Positions 42,332-51,524 of a stretch of DNA of 64,000 nucleotides are shown one piece after another; within the stretch, counting starts at the first letter, position 1, and every line of letters begins with the position of its first letter. The DNA lies in the NCBI GenBank assembly GCA_963825635.1, contig CAWGTU010000001.1, positions 310,001-374,000 on the forward strand, read 5' to 3'. The DNA comes from JAOUEA01 sp963825635 (GTDB taxonomy: Bacteria > Actinomycetota > UBA4738 > HRBIN12). Below the pieces are notes generated by a model. That model saw only the letters and a program-made list of their open reading frames with translations. It was not told the origin of the DNA and searched no databases. The translations under genes were made by a program, and so were the position numbers.

Positions 42332-43555
42332 GTGGGCAGGACGGTGTTCCATGGTGGGACGGTCTTCGACGGGTCGGGGTCGCCGCCCGCGTCCGCCGAC
42401 GTCGTGATCGTTGACGGTCGCATCGTCGACGTCGGGTCGGGTCTCGACGGCGATGCCGGTATCGACTGCGCCGGCAAGGCCCTGCTGCCCGGCCTCTTCG
42501 ACTGCCACGTGCACCTGGGGTTCCGCTACGAGGACTTCGACGAGTACGCGCGCATGCAGGAGCCGTTCTCGCTCGGGTTCTACCGCTCGGTGCAGAACCT
42601 CCGAACGACGATCGGGCTCGGCATCACGACGGTGCGCGATGCCTCGGGTGCCGACGCCGGCCTCCGGATCGCGGTCGACGAGGGCACGCTCGTGGGGCCG
42701 CGCATGCAAGTCTCCGTCTCGATGCTCTCGATGACGGGTGGGCACAACGATCCGTGGCTACCGAGCGGCACGCTCGGCGTCTTCGGCGTGGAGTACCCCG
42801 GCATGCCGTCCGGTGTGTGCGACGGCGTCGACGGGGCCACCAGGAAGGTGCGCGAGATGGTCCGCGCCGGCGCCGACGTGATCAAGATCGCGTCGAGCGG
42901 CGGGTTCCTCTCGCCCGCGGACGATCCGATGGAGCCGAACTTCTCGCAGGAAGAGATCGACGCGATCGTGCGGGCCGCTGCCGACCTCGGCACGTTCGTG
43001 ATGTCACACGCGCACGGGCCCGAGGGCATCAAGCGGGCGGTGCGCGCCGGCGTTCGATCGATCGACCACGGCACCTACCTCGACGACGAGGGGATCGAGC
43101 TCATGCTCGAACGGGGCACGTGGCTCGTGCCGACGCTCACCGCGGGTGACGCGACCGAGGCGATCGCGAACGATCCGAAGGTGTCGCTCGCGGTGCGCGA
43201 GAAGCTCGCGGCGCTCGGACGGCCGGAGCTCGACGCGTTCCGACGCGCCGCCGAGGCCGGGGTCAAGGTCGCGATGGGCACCGACTGCCCGGTGGCGCCG
43301 CACGGCACGAACCTGAACGAGCTGCGGCACATGGCGGCCAACGGATTCACCCCGGCGCAGGCGCTGCACGCGACGACGCTGAGCGCCGCCGAGCTGATGG
43401 GCCTGGCCGCCGAGCTCGGCACGATCGAGCCCGGCAAGCGCGCTGACCTCGTCGTGCTCGACGGCGATCCCTTGGTGTTCGACGACTACGAGTCGCGCAT
43501 CGAGCAGGTGTGGAAGGACGGCGTCACGGTCGTGCCGCTCGCCTCGACGGCCTGA
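42332..43555 (+). CDS. Metal-dependent amidohydrolase family protein
   Basis: A 407-residue protein; GTG 42332 follows AAGGAGG. Metal ligands of the amidohydrolase superfamily are visible: DCHVHLG (about 63), VIKIASSGGF (candidate Lys, about 190), SHAHG (about 228), SIDHGTYLDDEGI (about 245) and MGTDCPV (about 313). It resembles imidazolonepropionase/prolidase-like hydrolases that cleave cyclic amides or dipeptides. The exact substrate is unknown. Followed after 3 bases by a drug/metabolite transporter gene, so the two may handle the same compound. Confidence 0.82.
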   Translation: MGRTVFHGGTVFDGSGSPPASADVVIVDGRIVDVGSGLDGDAGIDCAGKALLPGLFDCHVHLGFRYEDFDEYARMQEPFSLGFYRSVQNLRTTIGLGITTVRDASGADAGLRIAVDEGTLVGPRMQVSVSMLSMTGGHNDPWLPSGTLGVFGVEYPGMPSGVCDGVDGATRKVREMVRAGADVIKIASSGGFLSPADDPMEPNFSQEEIDAIVRAAADLGTFVMSHAHGPEGIKRAVRAGVRSIDHGTYLDDEGIELMLERGTWLVPTLTAGDATEAIANDPKVSLAVREKLAALGRPELDAFRRAAEAGVKVAMGTDCPVAPHGTNLNELRHMAANGFTPAQALHATTLSAAELMGLAAELGTIEPGKRADLVVLDGDPLVFDDYESRIEQVWKDGVTVVPLASTA

Positions 43556-43558
43556 CGG

Positions 43559-44407
43559 ATGTTCCCGTTCGGCCTCGCCCTGCTCTCGGGGTTCACGTGG
43601 GGCTCCGCGGACTTCGTCGGCGGACTCATGTCGAAGCGGCTCCCGACCGCCACGGTGATGGTTGTGAGCCAGACCGCCGGGCTGATCCTCACGGCGAGCC
43701 TCGTGATCGCACTCGGCGAGCCACGACCCGAGGCACGCTTCCTCGTGTACGGGGGCCTCGGGGGCATCGCGGGGGCGATCGGACTCGCCTCCCTGTACAG
43801 GGGACTGGCGGTCGGGCGCATGAGCATCGTGGCTCCGACGGCCGCGCTCTCCGGCGCGGTCCCCGTGATCGTCGGCTTCATCCAGGGCGAGCGACCGACC
43901 ACGGTGCAACTGGCCGGCATGGCGATCGCGGGGGCCGGGGTGTTGCTCGCCGTCAGGACCCCCGAACCGCCGGGTTCGTCACCGACCGGCTCCGACACCA
44001 GAGGCATCGGATTCGCTCTCGTCGCGGCCTTCTTCCTGGGCCTGTTCGTCACCTCGCTCGACGCGGCGGGGGCGGCGAGTCCGTTGTGGGCATCGCTGAT
44101 GATCAGGTCCGTGTCGGTCCCGCTGTTCGTGCTCGCGGCCGTGGTGACCGCACGGCACGCGCGACGGCCGACGGGCCGTGAGGCGGGCATCCTGGCCGGG
44201 GTCGGTGCCCTCGACAATGCTGCGAACGTGATGTTCGCGGTCGCGGCCCGGGAGGGGCTACTCACCCTCGTATCGGTGCTGGGCTCGCTCTATCCCGTCG
44301 CCACCGTGTTGCTCGCTCGCTGGTTCCTGCATGAGCGGCTCGCGCGCTGGCAGGTCCTCGGGGTCGCCGCCGCTTTCGTCGGCGTGGCGATGATCGCGGC
44401 GGGGTGA
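43559..44407 (+). CDS. EamA-family (DMT) transporter
   Basis: A 282-residue membrane protein with ten predicted helices in two EamA halves (GFTWGSADFVGGLMSK at the start; ALDNAANVMFAVAAREGLLT and ERLARWQVLGVAAAFVGVAM in the second). The ATG starts 3 bases after the amidohydrolase stop, so the genes are coupled. EamA proteins export or exchange amino acids, metabolites or drugs; direction and substrate cannot be read from the sequence. It ends convergently, 11 bases from the amine oxidase gene. Confidence 0.82.
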   Translation: MFPFGLALLSGFTWGSADFVGGLMSKRLPTATVMVVSQTAGLILTASLVIALGEPRPEARFLVYGGLGGIAGAIGLASLYRGLAVGRMSIVAPTAALSGAVPVIVGFIQGERPTTVQLAGMAIAGAGVLLAVRTPEPPGSSPTGSDTRGIGFALVAAFFLGLFVTSLDAAGAASPLWASLMIRSVSVPLFVLAAVVTARHARRPTGREAGILAGVGALDNAANVMFAVAAREGLLTLVSVLGSLYPVATVLLARWFLHERLARWQVLGVAAAFVGVAMIAAG

Positions 44408-44418
44408 ACGCCTCCCAC

Positions 44419-45723
44419 CTACGCGCCGGCGAGCAGGTGGAGCACGTCGTCGGCGGCCGCGCGTCCCGTGCGAACCGCGCCCTCGATCCACCCGGCGCCT
44501 TCGGTCGCGATGTCGGAACCGGCGAACGCGACTCGCCCTTCGATACGTGTGCGAGCGGACGGCTCCTCGTCGTACCAGCCCGGCTTGGGACAGAACCAGG
44601 TGCTCTTCGCGTACGGATCGGTGACCCAGTCGTGACCGTCGGCCACGGCGACCTGGGCGTCGGGCAGGAAGAGTCGGACCGCTCGCTCGACCGCGTCACG
44701 GTCGTCGGCACGGATCGCTCGGGTACCGGAGAATCCGGTGACGAGGCGACCGCCGGCGACCTCCTGCCCGGCGATCAGTCCCTGCAGAGGTGCGGGCCAT
44801 CCGATCCCCAAGAAGCCCTCGGGCACGTGCTCGACGATCGCGAGCACCTTCGTGGCCGCACCCGCGTGCCCGTCGATCGCGGCCCGGCGCTTCGCCTCAC
44901 CGAGTGGAGGGTCGAACGCGACGTCGACCCACACGTGCAGCGGTAGCGCGACGATCGCCGCGGTACCCCGGACCTCTCCACCAGCGGCGATGTCGGCGAC
45001 CACGCCGTCGTCCGAGGATCTGATCCGCACGACGGGGCTCGACAACCGGACATCGGCGCTCGCATCCGTCGCGATCGCGTCGACGAGGCTCGAGGTGCCG
45101 TCGGCGAGGCTCGAGCCGATGTCGCCGAGCACCTGGTCGAACCGGTATCCCTCCTGCGCCGCGTCGAGCACGACGCCGAGCATCGACATGTGGCTCGGGT
45201 CACCGCCGCCCATCATGGCCGTGAACGCGAGCATGAACGCGGTGGTGTCGGCGGGCACGTCGTTGGCCTCGAGCCAGGCCGTCACGGGCACATCGAGATC
45301 TCGATCGGCTCCGATGTCGGGCAGTCGCGTCGCGGTGACGTCGATCTCGGCAGCGAGGCGCCGGACCGTCTCGTCGATCACGGGTGCGTGCGCATGCGCG
45401 TCGGCGATGGCGGTGATCGCGTCGTCACCGGTGCGCAGGACCCCGTCGGCGAGCCACGCGATCGAACTCGCGGTCGTCGGCCCGGTCACCGAGACGCCGG
45501 TCCTGCGGATCTCCTCGACGAGCGCCGTCTGGGCCTCGGGGAAGAACCAGGTGCCACCGTACTCGGCCATCACGCCCGTCCCGGGGATCTCCCGGTACCA
45601 GGTGCGTCCTCCGAGGCGGTCGCGCGCCTCGAGCAGCACGACGGAACGGCCCGCGGCCCTCAGATCGCGGGCCGCCACGAGTCCGGCGAATCCCCCGCCG
45701 ATCACGATCACGTCGGCATCCAC
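44419..45723 (-). CDS. Flavin-containing amine oxidase family protein
   Basis: A 434-residue FAD protein; GTG 45723 is chosen because the Rossmann motif DVIVIGGGFAGLVAARDL begins 3 residues later and a leaderless-type TAGGCT lies 7 bases upstream. Further motifs: EARDRLGGRTWYREI (about 38) and the C-terminal VAFAGSDIATEGAGWIEGA, both typical of monoamine oxidases and phytoene-desaturase-like flavoenzymes. Probably oxidises a primary or secondary amine to an aldehyde. It is divergent from an amidase gene. Confidence 0.82.
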   Translation of the reverse strand: MDADVIVIGGGFAGLVAARDLRAAGRSVVLLEARDRLGGRTWYREIPGTGVMAEYGGTWFFPEAQTALVEEIRRTGVSVTGPTTASSIAWLADGVLRTGDDAITAIADAHAHAPVIDETVRRLAAEIDVTATRLPDIGADRDLDVPVTAWLEANDVPADTTAFMLAFTAMMGGGDPSHMSMLGVVLDAAQEGYRFDQVLGDIGSSLADGTSSLVDAIATDASADVRLSSPVVRIRSSDDGVVADIAAGGEVRGTAAIVALPLHVWVDVAFDPPLGEAKRRAAIDGHAGAATKVLAIVEHVPEGFLGIGWPAPLQGLIAGQEVAGGRLVTGFSGTRAIRADDRDAVERAVRLFLPDAQVAVADGHDWVTDPYAKSTWFCPKPGWYDEEPSARTRIEGRVAFAGSDIATEGAGWIEGAVRTGRAAADDVLHLLAGA

Positions 45724-45730
45724 GAGGTGA

Positions 45731-45736
45731 AGCCTA
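45731..45736 (-). promoter_or_regulatory. -10 element of a leaderless promoter
   Basis: On the minus strand TAGGCT ends 7 bases before the GTG at 45723. Confidence 0.5.
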
Positions 45737-45781
45737 CCCGCCCCACCCGGACACTCGTTGTCCTGCGCTCTCGCCCGCGGA

Positions 45782-45787
45782 TACCCT
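45782..45787 (+). promoter_or_regulatory. -10 element of a leaderless promoter
   Basis: TACCCT ends 7 bases before the ATG at 45795, back-to-back with the amine oxidase promoter. Confidence 0.5.
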
Positions 45788-45794
45788 TCGCCGC

Positions 45795-47180
45795 ATGCCG
45801 TTGCACGAGATCGCCGCATCGGTGCGCCTGGGGCAGGTGTCGGCTGAATCTCTCGTCGCCGAGTCGCTCGGGCGCATCGAGCGCCTCGACGGCCCCATCA
45901 ACGCCGTCGTGCGCACACGCGGAGATGGGGCGTTCGCAGATGCCGCGGCGATTGACGCCCGGGTCGAGGCGGGAGAGGATCCGGGTCCACTCGCCGGGCT
46001 CCCGCTCCTGGTGAAGGACAACGAAGACGCCGCCGGGTTACCGACGACGTACGGGTCGCTGCTCCGCGAGCATGTGGATCCCGCCGTGCGGGATTGCGAG
46101 GTCGTCTCCCGGTTGCGTGCCGCCGGAGCGATCGTGGTGGGCAAGACCAACCTGCCGGAGTTCGCGTTCGAGGGGTTCACCGCGAACCGGCTCTTCGGCG
46201 AGACGCACGACCCCTGGGCCCTCGACTGGTCGCCGGGAGGCTCGAGCGGGGGAAGCGGCGCCGCGCTCGCCGCGGGCATGGCGCCGCTGGCCACCGCCAC
46301 CGACGGAGGGGGGTCGATCCGGATCCCCGCGGCGTTCTGCGGACTCGTCGGTCTGAAGCCAACAGCCGGGTTGATCGGGCATGACCCCACGCCGTCGTGG
46401 ATCGACCTGTCGACGAAGGGACCGCTCGCGGTGAGCGTCGCCGATGCCGCACTCCTGCTCGAGGTGATGCGGGGAACCACGGCCGGTGCCCCGACGACGG
46501 TCCCGGGGTGGACGCCGCGCGCCGATGCCTGGCCGGCACGCATCGTGGCGGCCCCGCGCATGGTCGACTACGGTCCGCTCCCGGCGTCGATCGATGCGCT
46601 CTTCGAGGAGGCGCTCGCCGGTCTCGAGGCGGCGACCGGTCTCACGGTCGAGCGCGTCGCCCCGCCGTTCACGGAGCAGATCGACGAGGACTGGTTCACG
46701 ACCGTCGGCGTGGAGGAGCTCACGTGGCTCGGCCGCGAGGTGCTCGTCGACGGGGTCGACGACCTGACGCCGTACCTGCGGGTGGCGTTGGAGGCCGCAG
46801 CCACGATCTCGGTCGATGTCTATCTCGAGGCCCGCCGCCGTCGCTTCACGTTCACACGGGTACTCGACGAGCTCCTCGGCGCCGACACGGTGCTCGTCTC
46901 GCCGACGATGTGCGTCGAGGGGTTCTTCGCCGACGGCCGCTCGCCCGGCCGGGAAGGGTCGGAGACGCCGCCCTCCGCGTACAACACGCAGGCCGCGAAC
47001 ATCACGGGGCATCCGGCCCTCTCGGTCCCGGCCGGCCGCTCGCCGAACGCCGTGCCCTTCGGCATCCAGATCACCGGTCCCCGGTTCGCCGACGACCTCG
47101 TGCTCGCGGTCGGCGCCGCCTGGGAGGTCACCAGGCCCTGGCCAACAGCCGCTCCGGGGTACTCGCCGTTCGGCGACTGA
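45795..47180 (+). CDS. Amidase (amidase signature family)
   Basis: A 461-residue enzyme. The Ser-cisSer-Lys triad is in place: Lys in LLVKDNED (about 76), Ser in the Gly/Ser-rich SPGGSSGGSGAALAAG (about 149-164) and Ser in DGGGSIRIPA (about 171). C-terminal NITGHPALSVPAG is also typical. It hydrolyses an amide to acid and ammonia; relatives include acetamidase, indoleacetamide hydrolase and GatA-like enzymes. Isolated from gatBC, so a catabolic rather than tRNA-linked role is likely. Divergent from the amine oxidase gene. Confidence 0.87.
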   Translation: MPLHEIAASVRLGQVSAESLVAESLGRIERLDGPINAVVRTRGDGAFADAAAIDARVEAGEDPGPLAGLPLLVKDNEDAAGLPTTYGSLLREHVDPAVRDCEVVSRLRAAGAIVVGKTNLPEFAFEGFTANRLFGETHDPWALDWSPGGSSGGSGAALAAGMAPLATATDGGGSIRIPAAFCGLVGLKPTAGLIGHDPTPSWIDLSTKGPLAVSVADAALLLEVMRGTTAGAPTTVPGWTPRADAWPARIVAAPRMVDYGPLPASIDALFEEALAGLEAATGLTVERVAPPFTEQIDEDWFTTVGVEELTWLGREVLVDGVDDLTPYLRVALEAAATISVDVYLEARRRRFTFTRVLDELLGADTVLVSPTMCVEGFFADGRSPGREGSETPPSAYNTQAANITGHPALSVPAGRSPNAVPFGIQITGPRFADDLVLAVGAAWEVTRPWPTAAPGYSPFGD

Positions 47181-47186
47181 GGCCGC

Positions 47187-47981
47187 TCAGCTGGCCAGGT
47201 CTCGTCGCTCGAACGCGATGTGCGCGACGACATAGGACACGACTGCGATGCCGGTCAGCACGAGCAGGTTCCGAAGGTGCAGGCCGCCCGTCAGCAGCCC
47301 GGGGTCCTGGTACCAGCGGAACGGGGAGAGAGGGCGCAGCGGTCGAAGCCACTGCACCGTCGGGCCTATCGCATGCACGATGAATGTGACGACGGCGAGG
47401 CCCCCGGCCGCGGCATTCGCGATCGCGCGGCGGCCGGTGGAGGCCCCGACCGCGAACGCCACGCCGCCGAACGAGAGACCGAGCAGCGCCAGCATCACGC
47501 AGGCGGCCACGATGTCGGCGAGGGGCACGGAGAGGTCGAAGGGCGGGCCGAAGAGCGCGATCGAGACCGCCGTCACCGCGCCGAGGGCGACGAGGGACGC
47601 CACGATCGCGATCGCTTTCGTGGCGAGCACCTCGCGCCGGCGAACGGGCGCCGAGAGCAACAGGTCGAGGGTGCCCGCTTCCTCCTCGCCGGCGATCGCG
47701 CGCGCGCCAGCTCCGATCGCGAAGATCAACACCACCAGGGCCCCCATCGTGTTGAAGAACTCGCTCTCGAGGTATCCGACCGGCGAGGTGTAGTCCTCCC
47801 CGGCGAAGATGCTGCTGATGGCCTCGGGGAGGTTCTCGATGTACGCCTGCAGGTCGGCCGCGCTCTCCTTGATGCTCGGATAGAAGGCGGCGTACATCAG
47901 CACCACGACGCTCAGCGCGATGCCCCAGCCGATGACGCCACGGCGTTGGTCGCGCACGGCCTTCGCGAGCAGCCCCCTCAT
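47187..47981 (-). CDS. ABC-2 type exporter permease
   Basis: A 264-residue membrane protein with about six helices. It contains the ABC-2 feature EEEAGTLDLLLSAPVRRREVL (about 99-119), the cytoplasmic segment typical of ABC-2 permeases. Its ATG overlaps the stop of the ATPase gene, so the pair forms one exporter. Cargo unknown; such systems often export drugs, lipids or peptides. Confidence 0.83.
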   Translation of the reverse strand: MRGLLAKAVRDQRRGVIGWGIALSVVVLMYAAFYPSIKESAADLQAYIENLPEAISSIFAGEDYTSPVGYLESEFFNTMGALVVLIFAIGAGARAIAGEEEAGTLDLLLSAPVRRREVLATKAIAIVASLVALGAVTAVSIALFGPPFDLSVPLADIVAACVMLALLGLSFGGVAFAVGASTGRRAIANAAAGGLAVVTFIVHAIGPTVQWLRPLRPLSPFRWYQDPGLLTGGLHLRNLLVLTGIAVVSYVVAHIAFERRDLAS

Positions 47982-48907
47982 GACGGAGCCTCGTCGGCAC
48001 CGTCGACATCGGGGGCAGAGCCGTCGGCACCGAAGTACGCGAGGAAGAGGTCCTCGAGGCTCGGCTCGTGTGTCTCGACGTTCACCACGGTGTAGCGGGC
48101 GGCGTGCTTGATCACGGCATCGAGCGGTCCTTCCACCGACAGGGACAGCTGATCACCGTGGACCTCGACCTCGCGGACACCGGGGATCCCGGCGAAGGCA
48201 TCGGCCGGCGCTGGCCCGTCGAGATGCAGGTCGAGACGCCGGGTCGCCCGCGCCTTCAGATCGCCGATGTCTTCGATCGCGACGAGGCGGCCCTCCCGTA
48301 CGATCGCGACGCGGTCGCAGATGCGCTCGACCTCGGGCATCACGTGCGACGACAGGAAGACGGTCACCCCTCGGACGCGCTCCTCCTCGAGCAGGGCATA
48401 GAAGGTCTGCTGGACGAGCGGGTCGAGGCCCTGGGTCGGCTCGTCGAGCACCAGCAGATCGGGCCGGTGCATGAACGCCTGTACGAGCCCGACCTTCTGC
48501 TTGTTCCCGTGGGAGAGGTCCTTGATGCGCCTCGTCATGTCGAGCAGGAGCCGCTCGGCGATGTCCTGCACGTATGACCACTCCACCCCGTCACGCAGCG
48601 AGGCGAACGTACGCAGGTACGCCTCCCCGGTGAGCCGCTGGTAGAGGGCCAGCTCGCCCGGCAGGTACCCGACCCGGGCGTGGACACGCACGCCGTCGAC
48701 GCGGGGGTCCATGCCGAACAGCCGGATCGTGCCCGACGTCGGTCTGATGAAGTCGAGCATCGTGCGGATCGAGGTCGTCTTGCCGGCGCCGTTCGGCCCG
48801 AGGAAACCGAACACCTCGCCCTGGGGCACATCGAACGTCAGCTCCTCGACGCCTCGCGCCGAGCCGTACCGCTTCGTGAGCGCCGACGCCTCGATGATCG
48901 GGGTCAC
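47978..48907 (-). CDS. ABC-2 type exporter ATP-binding protein
   Basis: A 309-residue ATPase; GTG 48907 overlaps the stop of the upstream channel gene (GTGA). Walker A LGPNGAGKTTS (about 41), signature LSHGNKQKVGLVQAF, Walker B LLVLDEPTQGLDP and switch SSHVMPEVERI are intact. The C-terminal extension (SLEDLFLAYF) is that of CcmA/NatA-like drug exporters. Works with the permease encoded immediately downstream. Confidence 0.86.
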   Translation of the reverse strand: MTPIIEASALTKRYGSARGVEELTFDVPQGEVFGFLGPNGAGKTTSIRTMLDFIRPTSGTIRLFGMDPRVDGVRVHARVGYLPGELALYQRLTGEAYLRTFASLRDGVEWSYVQDIAERLLLDMTRRIKDLSHGNKQKVGLVQAFMHRPDLLVLDEPTQGLDPLVQQTFYALLEEERVRGVTVFLSSHVMPEVERICDRVAIVREGRLVAIEDIGDLKARATRRLDLHLDGPAPADAFAGIPGVREVEVHGDQLSLSVEGPLDAVIKHAARYTVVNVETHEPSLEDLFLAYFGADGSAPDVDGADEAPS

Positions 48908-49758
48908 GACGAACCGCGCTTGGGCCGCAGGTACACGAACCAGTAGACGAGCCCCACCAGCACCGCGCCGCCGATCACGTTGCCGATCGTCGCGGCCGCG
49001 AGGTTCGTGCCGAATCCGGCGAGGTCGAGTCCGGCGAGCGCCGGGTCGGTGGACGCGTCGGGCACGTCGCGTTGCAACAGCAGCCCGATGGGGATGAAGT
49101 ACATGTTCGCGATCGAGTGCTCGAACCCCGACGCGACGAACGCGCTGATCGGGAAGATGATCGCGAAGATCTTGTCGACGATCGTGCGGCCGCCCGTGGC
49201 GAGCCACACCGCCAGGCAGACGAGCGCGTTCGCGAGCACGGCCCGCCAGAACACCGTCCAGAACGGCAGTGACGCCTTCGTCGCGGCGATCGAGAGGGCC
49301 GTGGCCCCCACCGCCCCCTCACCCTGACCGCCCCAGTCGCCGAGCCAGACCATGACCGCGACCGAGATCGCGCCGACGAAGTTCCCCGCGTAAACGATCG
49401 CCCAGTTCCGCAGGAGACGGGACACCGGCACCTTGCCGCTGACCACGCTCATCACGATCAGGTTGTTCCCGGTGAACAGCTCGGCGCCCGCCACGATCAC
49501 CAGGATCAGGCCGAGCGAGAACCCGATGCCGGCGAGCCACCTGGTGATGCCGTACCCGAGCTCGGACTCGGTGCCGATCATCGTCGAGAGCACGGCGCCA
49601 AGGGCGATGAACGCGCCGGCCAGCACGCCGAGCACGAACGTGGCGAGGAATGGCGCGCCGGCCTTGGCCACACCGCGGGTCTCGACCAGGGTGGCGATCT
49701 CCGCGGGTGCGAACGCGTCCATACCGGACATCGGGTGCGGTGTCGTTGCCTGACTCAT
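48904..49758 (-). CDS. Formate/nitrite transporter family channel
   Basis: A 284-residue membrane protein; ATG 49758 chosen at MSQATTPHPMSG. About six helices. FNT features include AELFTGNNLIVMSVVSGKV (about 106) and RAVLANALVCLAVWLA (about 180), the latter matching the conserved NWxV/NxLVCLAVW region, plus HSIANMYFIPIG. The channel moves formate, nitrite, hydrosulfide or related anions. It overlaps the ABC exporter ATPase gene by four bases, an unexpected operon partner. Confidence 0.85.
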   Translation of the reverse strand: MSQATTPHPMSGMDAFAPAEIATLVETRGVAKAGAPFLATFVLGVLAGAFIALGAVLSTMIGTESELGYGITRWLAGIGFSLGLILVIVAGAELFTGNNLIVMSVVSGKVPVSRLLRNWAIVYAGNFVGAISVAVMVWLGDWGGQGEGAVGATALSIAATKASLPFWTVFWRAVLANALVCLAVWLATGGRTIVDKIFAIIFPISAFVASGFEHSIANMYFIPIGLLLQRDVPDASTDPALAGLDLAGFGTNLAAATIGNVIGGAVLVGLVYWFVYLRPKRGSS

Positions 49759-49841
49759 GCCCGTATCGTGCCGTGTCGGAGCGCCGGATGCGAACGGCCG
49801 CACGGCCCGCGCCCTGCGGGACGCTGCGGGACCACCAGCGG

Positions 49842-49960
49842 GCTCGCGCTACGGACCGAGCTCGTGGCTCGCGCTACGGACCGAGCTCGTGGCTCGCGCT
49901 ACGGACCGAGCTCGTGGCTCGCGCTACGGACCGAGCTCGTGGCTCGCGCTACGGACCGAG
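49842..49960. repeat. 25-bp tandem repeat, 4 full copies plus a fifth partial one
   Basis: Units start at 49842, 49867, 49892, 49917 and 49942, each reading GCTCGCGCTACGGACCGAG with GCTCGTG between. The fifth copy overlaps the last codons and stop of the FAD oxidoreductase gene, so each upstream unit repeats that gene's end (minus strand CTCGGTCCGTAG). The four full units are identical. Looks like slippage or tandem duplication of the stop-codon region. Confidence 0.85.
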
Positions 49961-51391
49961 GTTGTAGCCGAGGCGGCGCGGCAGCTTCGCGACGAAGTCG
50001 ACGATCGGGTTCGGCTGCTCGCCCCGGTCCTCGAGCTCGTCCTTGTGTCGGATCGCGTGGTTCGCGATCAGGGCACCCGGCGACCGGATCGGTTCGGGAG
50101 GGAAGCGCATCGGCTCGGCGTCGACGATCGGCAGCTCGAGCATCTCGTCGTAGCGGCCGAGCGCACGGTGCGCGAGGATGCGCCCGCCCAGGTGCGCCGG
50201 GCCGACACCGTTGCCTGTGTAGCCCAGTCCGTAGTGGACCGTGCCGCCCTCCTGGGTGCCGAAGAACGGGAGATGGGCGCCGGAGACGTCGATCGGGCCG
50301 CCCCATGCGGCCTCGACCGGCACGTCGGCGAAGCCCGGGAACATGCGGTGCAGGTCGGCGATCGCCACACGGATCGCGGCCTCGTCATAGGCGAACCTCG
50401 GGCCGATCGATCGAGCCAGGTTCGGCTGCATGCCACCGATGCCGAACGCGATGCGTCCGTCGGGAGTGGTGCGCACGTAGTGCAGCGCCGCGCGATAGTC
50501 GCTCAGCCCGGCGCCGTTCGTCCACCCGATCTCCTTCAGGCGATCGGGGGCGGGCGCCGTGAGCACGATGTAGCTGCCGCGAACGGTGATCGCGCGGTGG
50601 AAGCGCTTCCAGTGCGAGGCCCACGCGTTGAGCGCGATCACCGCTGCACCGGCCCGCACCTGGCCCGAGGGCGTCTCCGCGACCGAGGGGGAACCCGCGC
50701 CGAACCGGGTCACCGGGCTGCGCTCATGCACCCGCACGCCCATCTCCATCACGATCCGACGCAGCCCCCGGACGAGGCGCGCCGGTTGCACGGTCGCCCC
50801 GTACCGGCTCGCGACACCGCCTCGGAACACCGGTGAATCCACGAGGTTCCTGGTGGCCTCGGCCGACAACACCTCGAAGTCCTCGGCGAGCCCGAGCCGC
50901 TCGGCCGTGATCACGAGGTCGCCCCACGCGCCCACCTGCACCTCCGATGCGGCGACACCGAGGTCGCCGTCGGCGCGGAACCAGGCGTCGACGGCGTGCT
51001 CCTCGCAGAACGCGCCGATCGCCTCGACGCTCGCTTCGCCCGCCCTGCAGAGGCGGAGCGCGGTCGCGTCCCCGAAGACGTGCGCGAGGTGCGGCAGATC
51101 GCTCCAGTAGCTGTTGACGAACCCACCGTTGCGTCCGCTCGGGCCGCCGCCGCAGATGTCCTGTTCCACCACCACCACGTCGACGCCCGGGTCGAGCCGC
51201 TTCAGCTGGTAGGCGGTCCAGAGCCCCGTGTACCCGCCGCCGAGGATCACCACATCGGCCGTGACGTCGCCCTGCAGCACCGGTGCGTCGTCGCCCGCGA
51301 ACTCGGGCAGCGCGAGGGCTTCTCGGAGCCACCAGCTCCGGCCCTCGTCGGGCGGCACGGGCATCGCGGACGGATCGGTGGCGGAGCTCAT
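49949..51391 (-). CDS. FAD-dependent oxidoreductase (DAO / glycine oxidase-like)
   Basis: A 480-residue flavoenzyme; ATG 51391 chosen, with a longer unsupported frame upstream. Near residue 45-60 the Rossmann fingerprint ADVVILGGGYTGLWTAYQL, then GGGPSGRNGGFVNSYW (about 82), as in gamma-glutamylputrescine or glycine/sarcosine oxidase-type DAO proteins. C-terminal FFGTQEGGTVHYGLGYTGNGV is the second FAD contact. Likely oxidises an amine or amino acid. Its 3' end is the source of the tandem repeats. Confidence 0.83.
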   Translation of the reverse strand: MSSATDPSAMPVPPDEGRSWWLREALALPEFAGDDAPVLQGDVTADVVILGGGYTGLWTAYQLKRLDPGVDVVVVEQDICGGGPSGRNGGFVNSYWSDLPHLAHVFGDATALRLCRAGEASVEAIGAFCEEHAVDAWFRADGDLGVAASEVQVGAWGDLVITAERLGLAEDFEVLSAEATRNLVDSPVFRGGVASRYGATVQPARLVRGLRRIVMEMGVRVHERSPVTRFGAGSPSVAETPSGQVRAGAAVIALNAWASHWKRFHRAITVRGSYIVLTAPAPDRLKEIGWTNGAGLSDYRAALHYVRTTPDGRIAFGIGGMQPNLARSIGPRFAYDEAAIRVAIADLHRMFPGFADVPVEAAWGGPIDVSGAHLPFFGTQEGGTVHYGLGYTGNGVGPAHLGGRILAHRALGRYDEMLELPIVDAEPMRFPPEPIRSPGALIANHAIRHKDELEDRGEQPNPIVDFVAKLPRRLGYNLGP

Positions 51392-51524
51392 CGAGGTCAC
51401 AGGGTATCGCCCAGGCGGCGCGGCACGGGGGCGATCAGGCAGACGCCGCGTCCACCCGTCGTGAGGGGTCCGCCGGTTGCTACGGTGATGACCCAACGTC
51501 TCCGCGCAGGGAAGGGGTCATCCG

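Noticed and set aside
49842..49960. CRISPR array
   Set aside because: The repeats are directly tandem with no unique spacers, and no cas genes are present.
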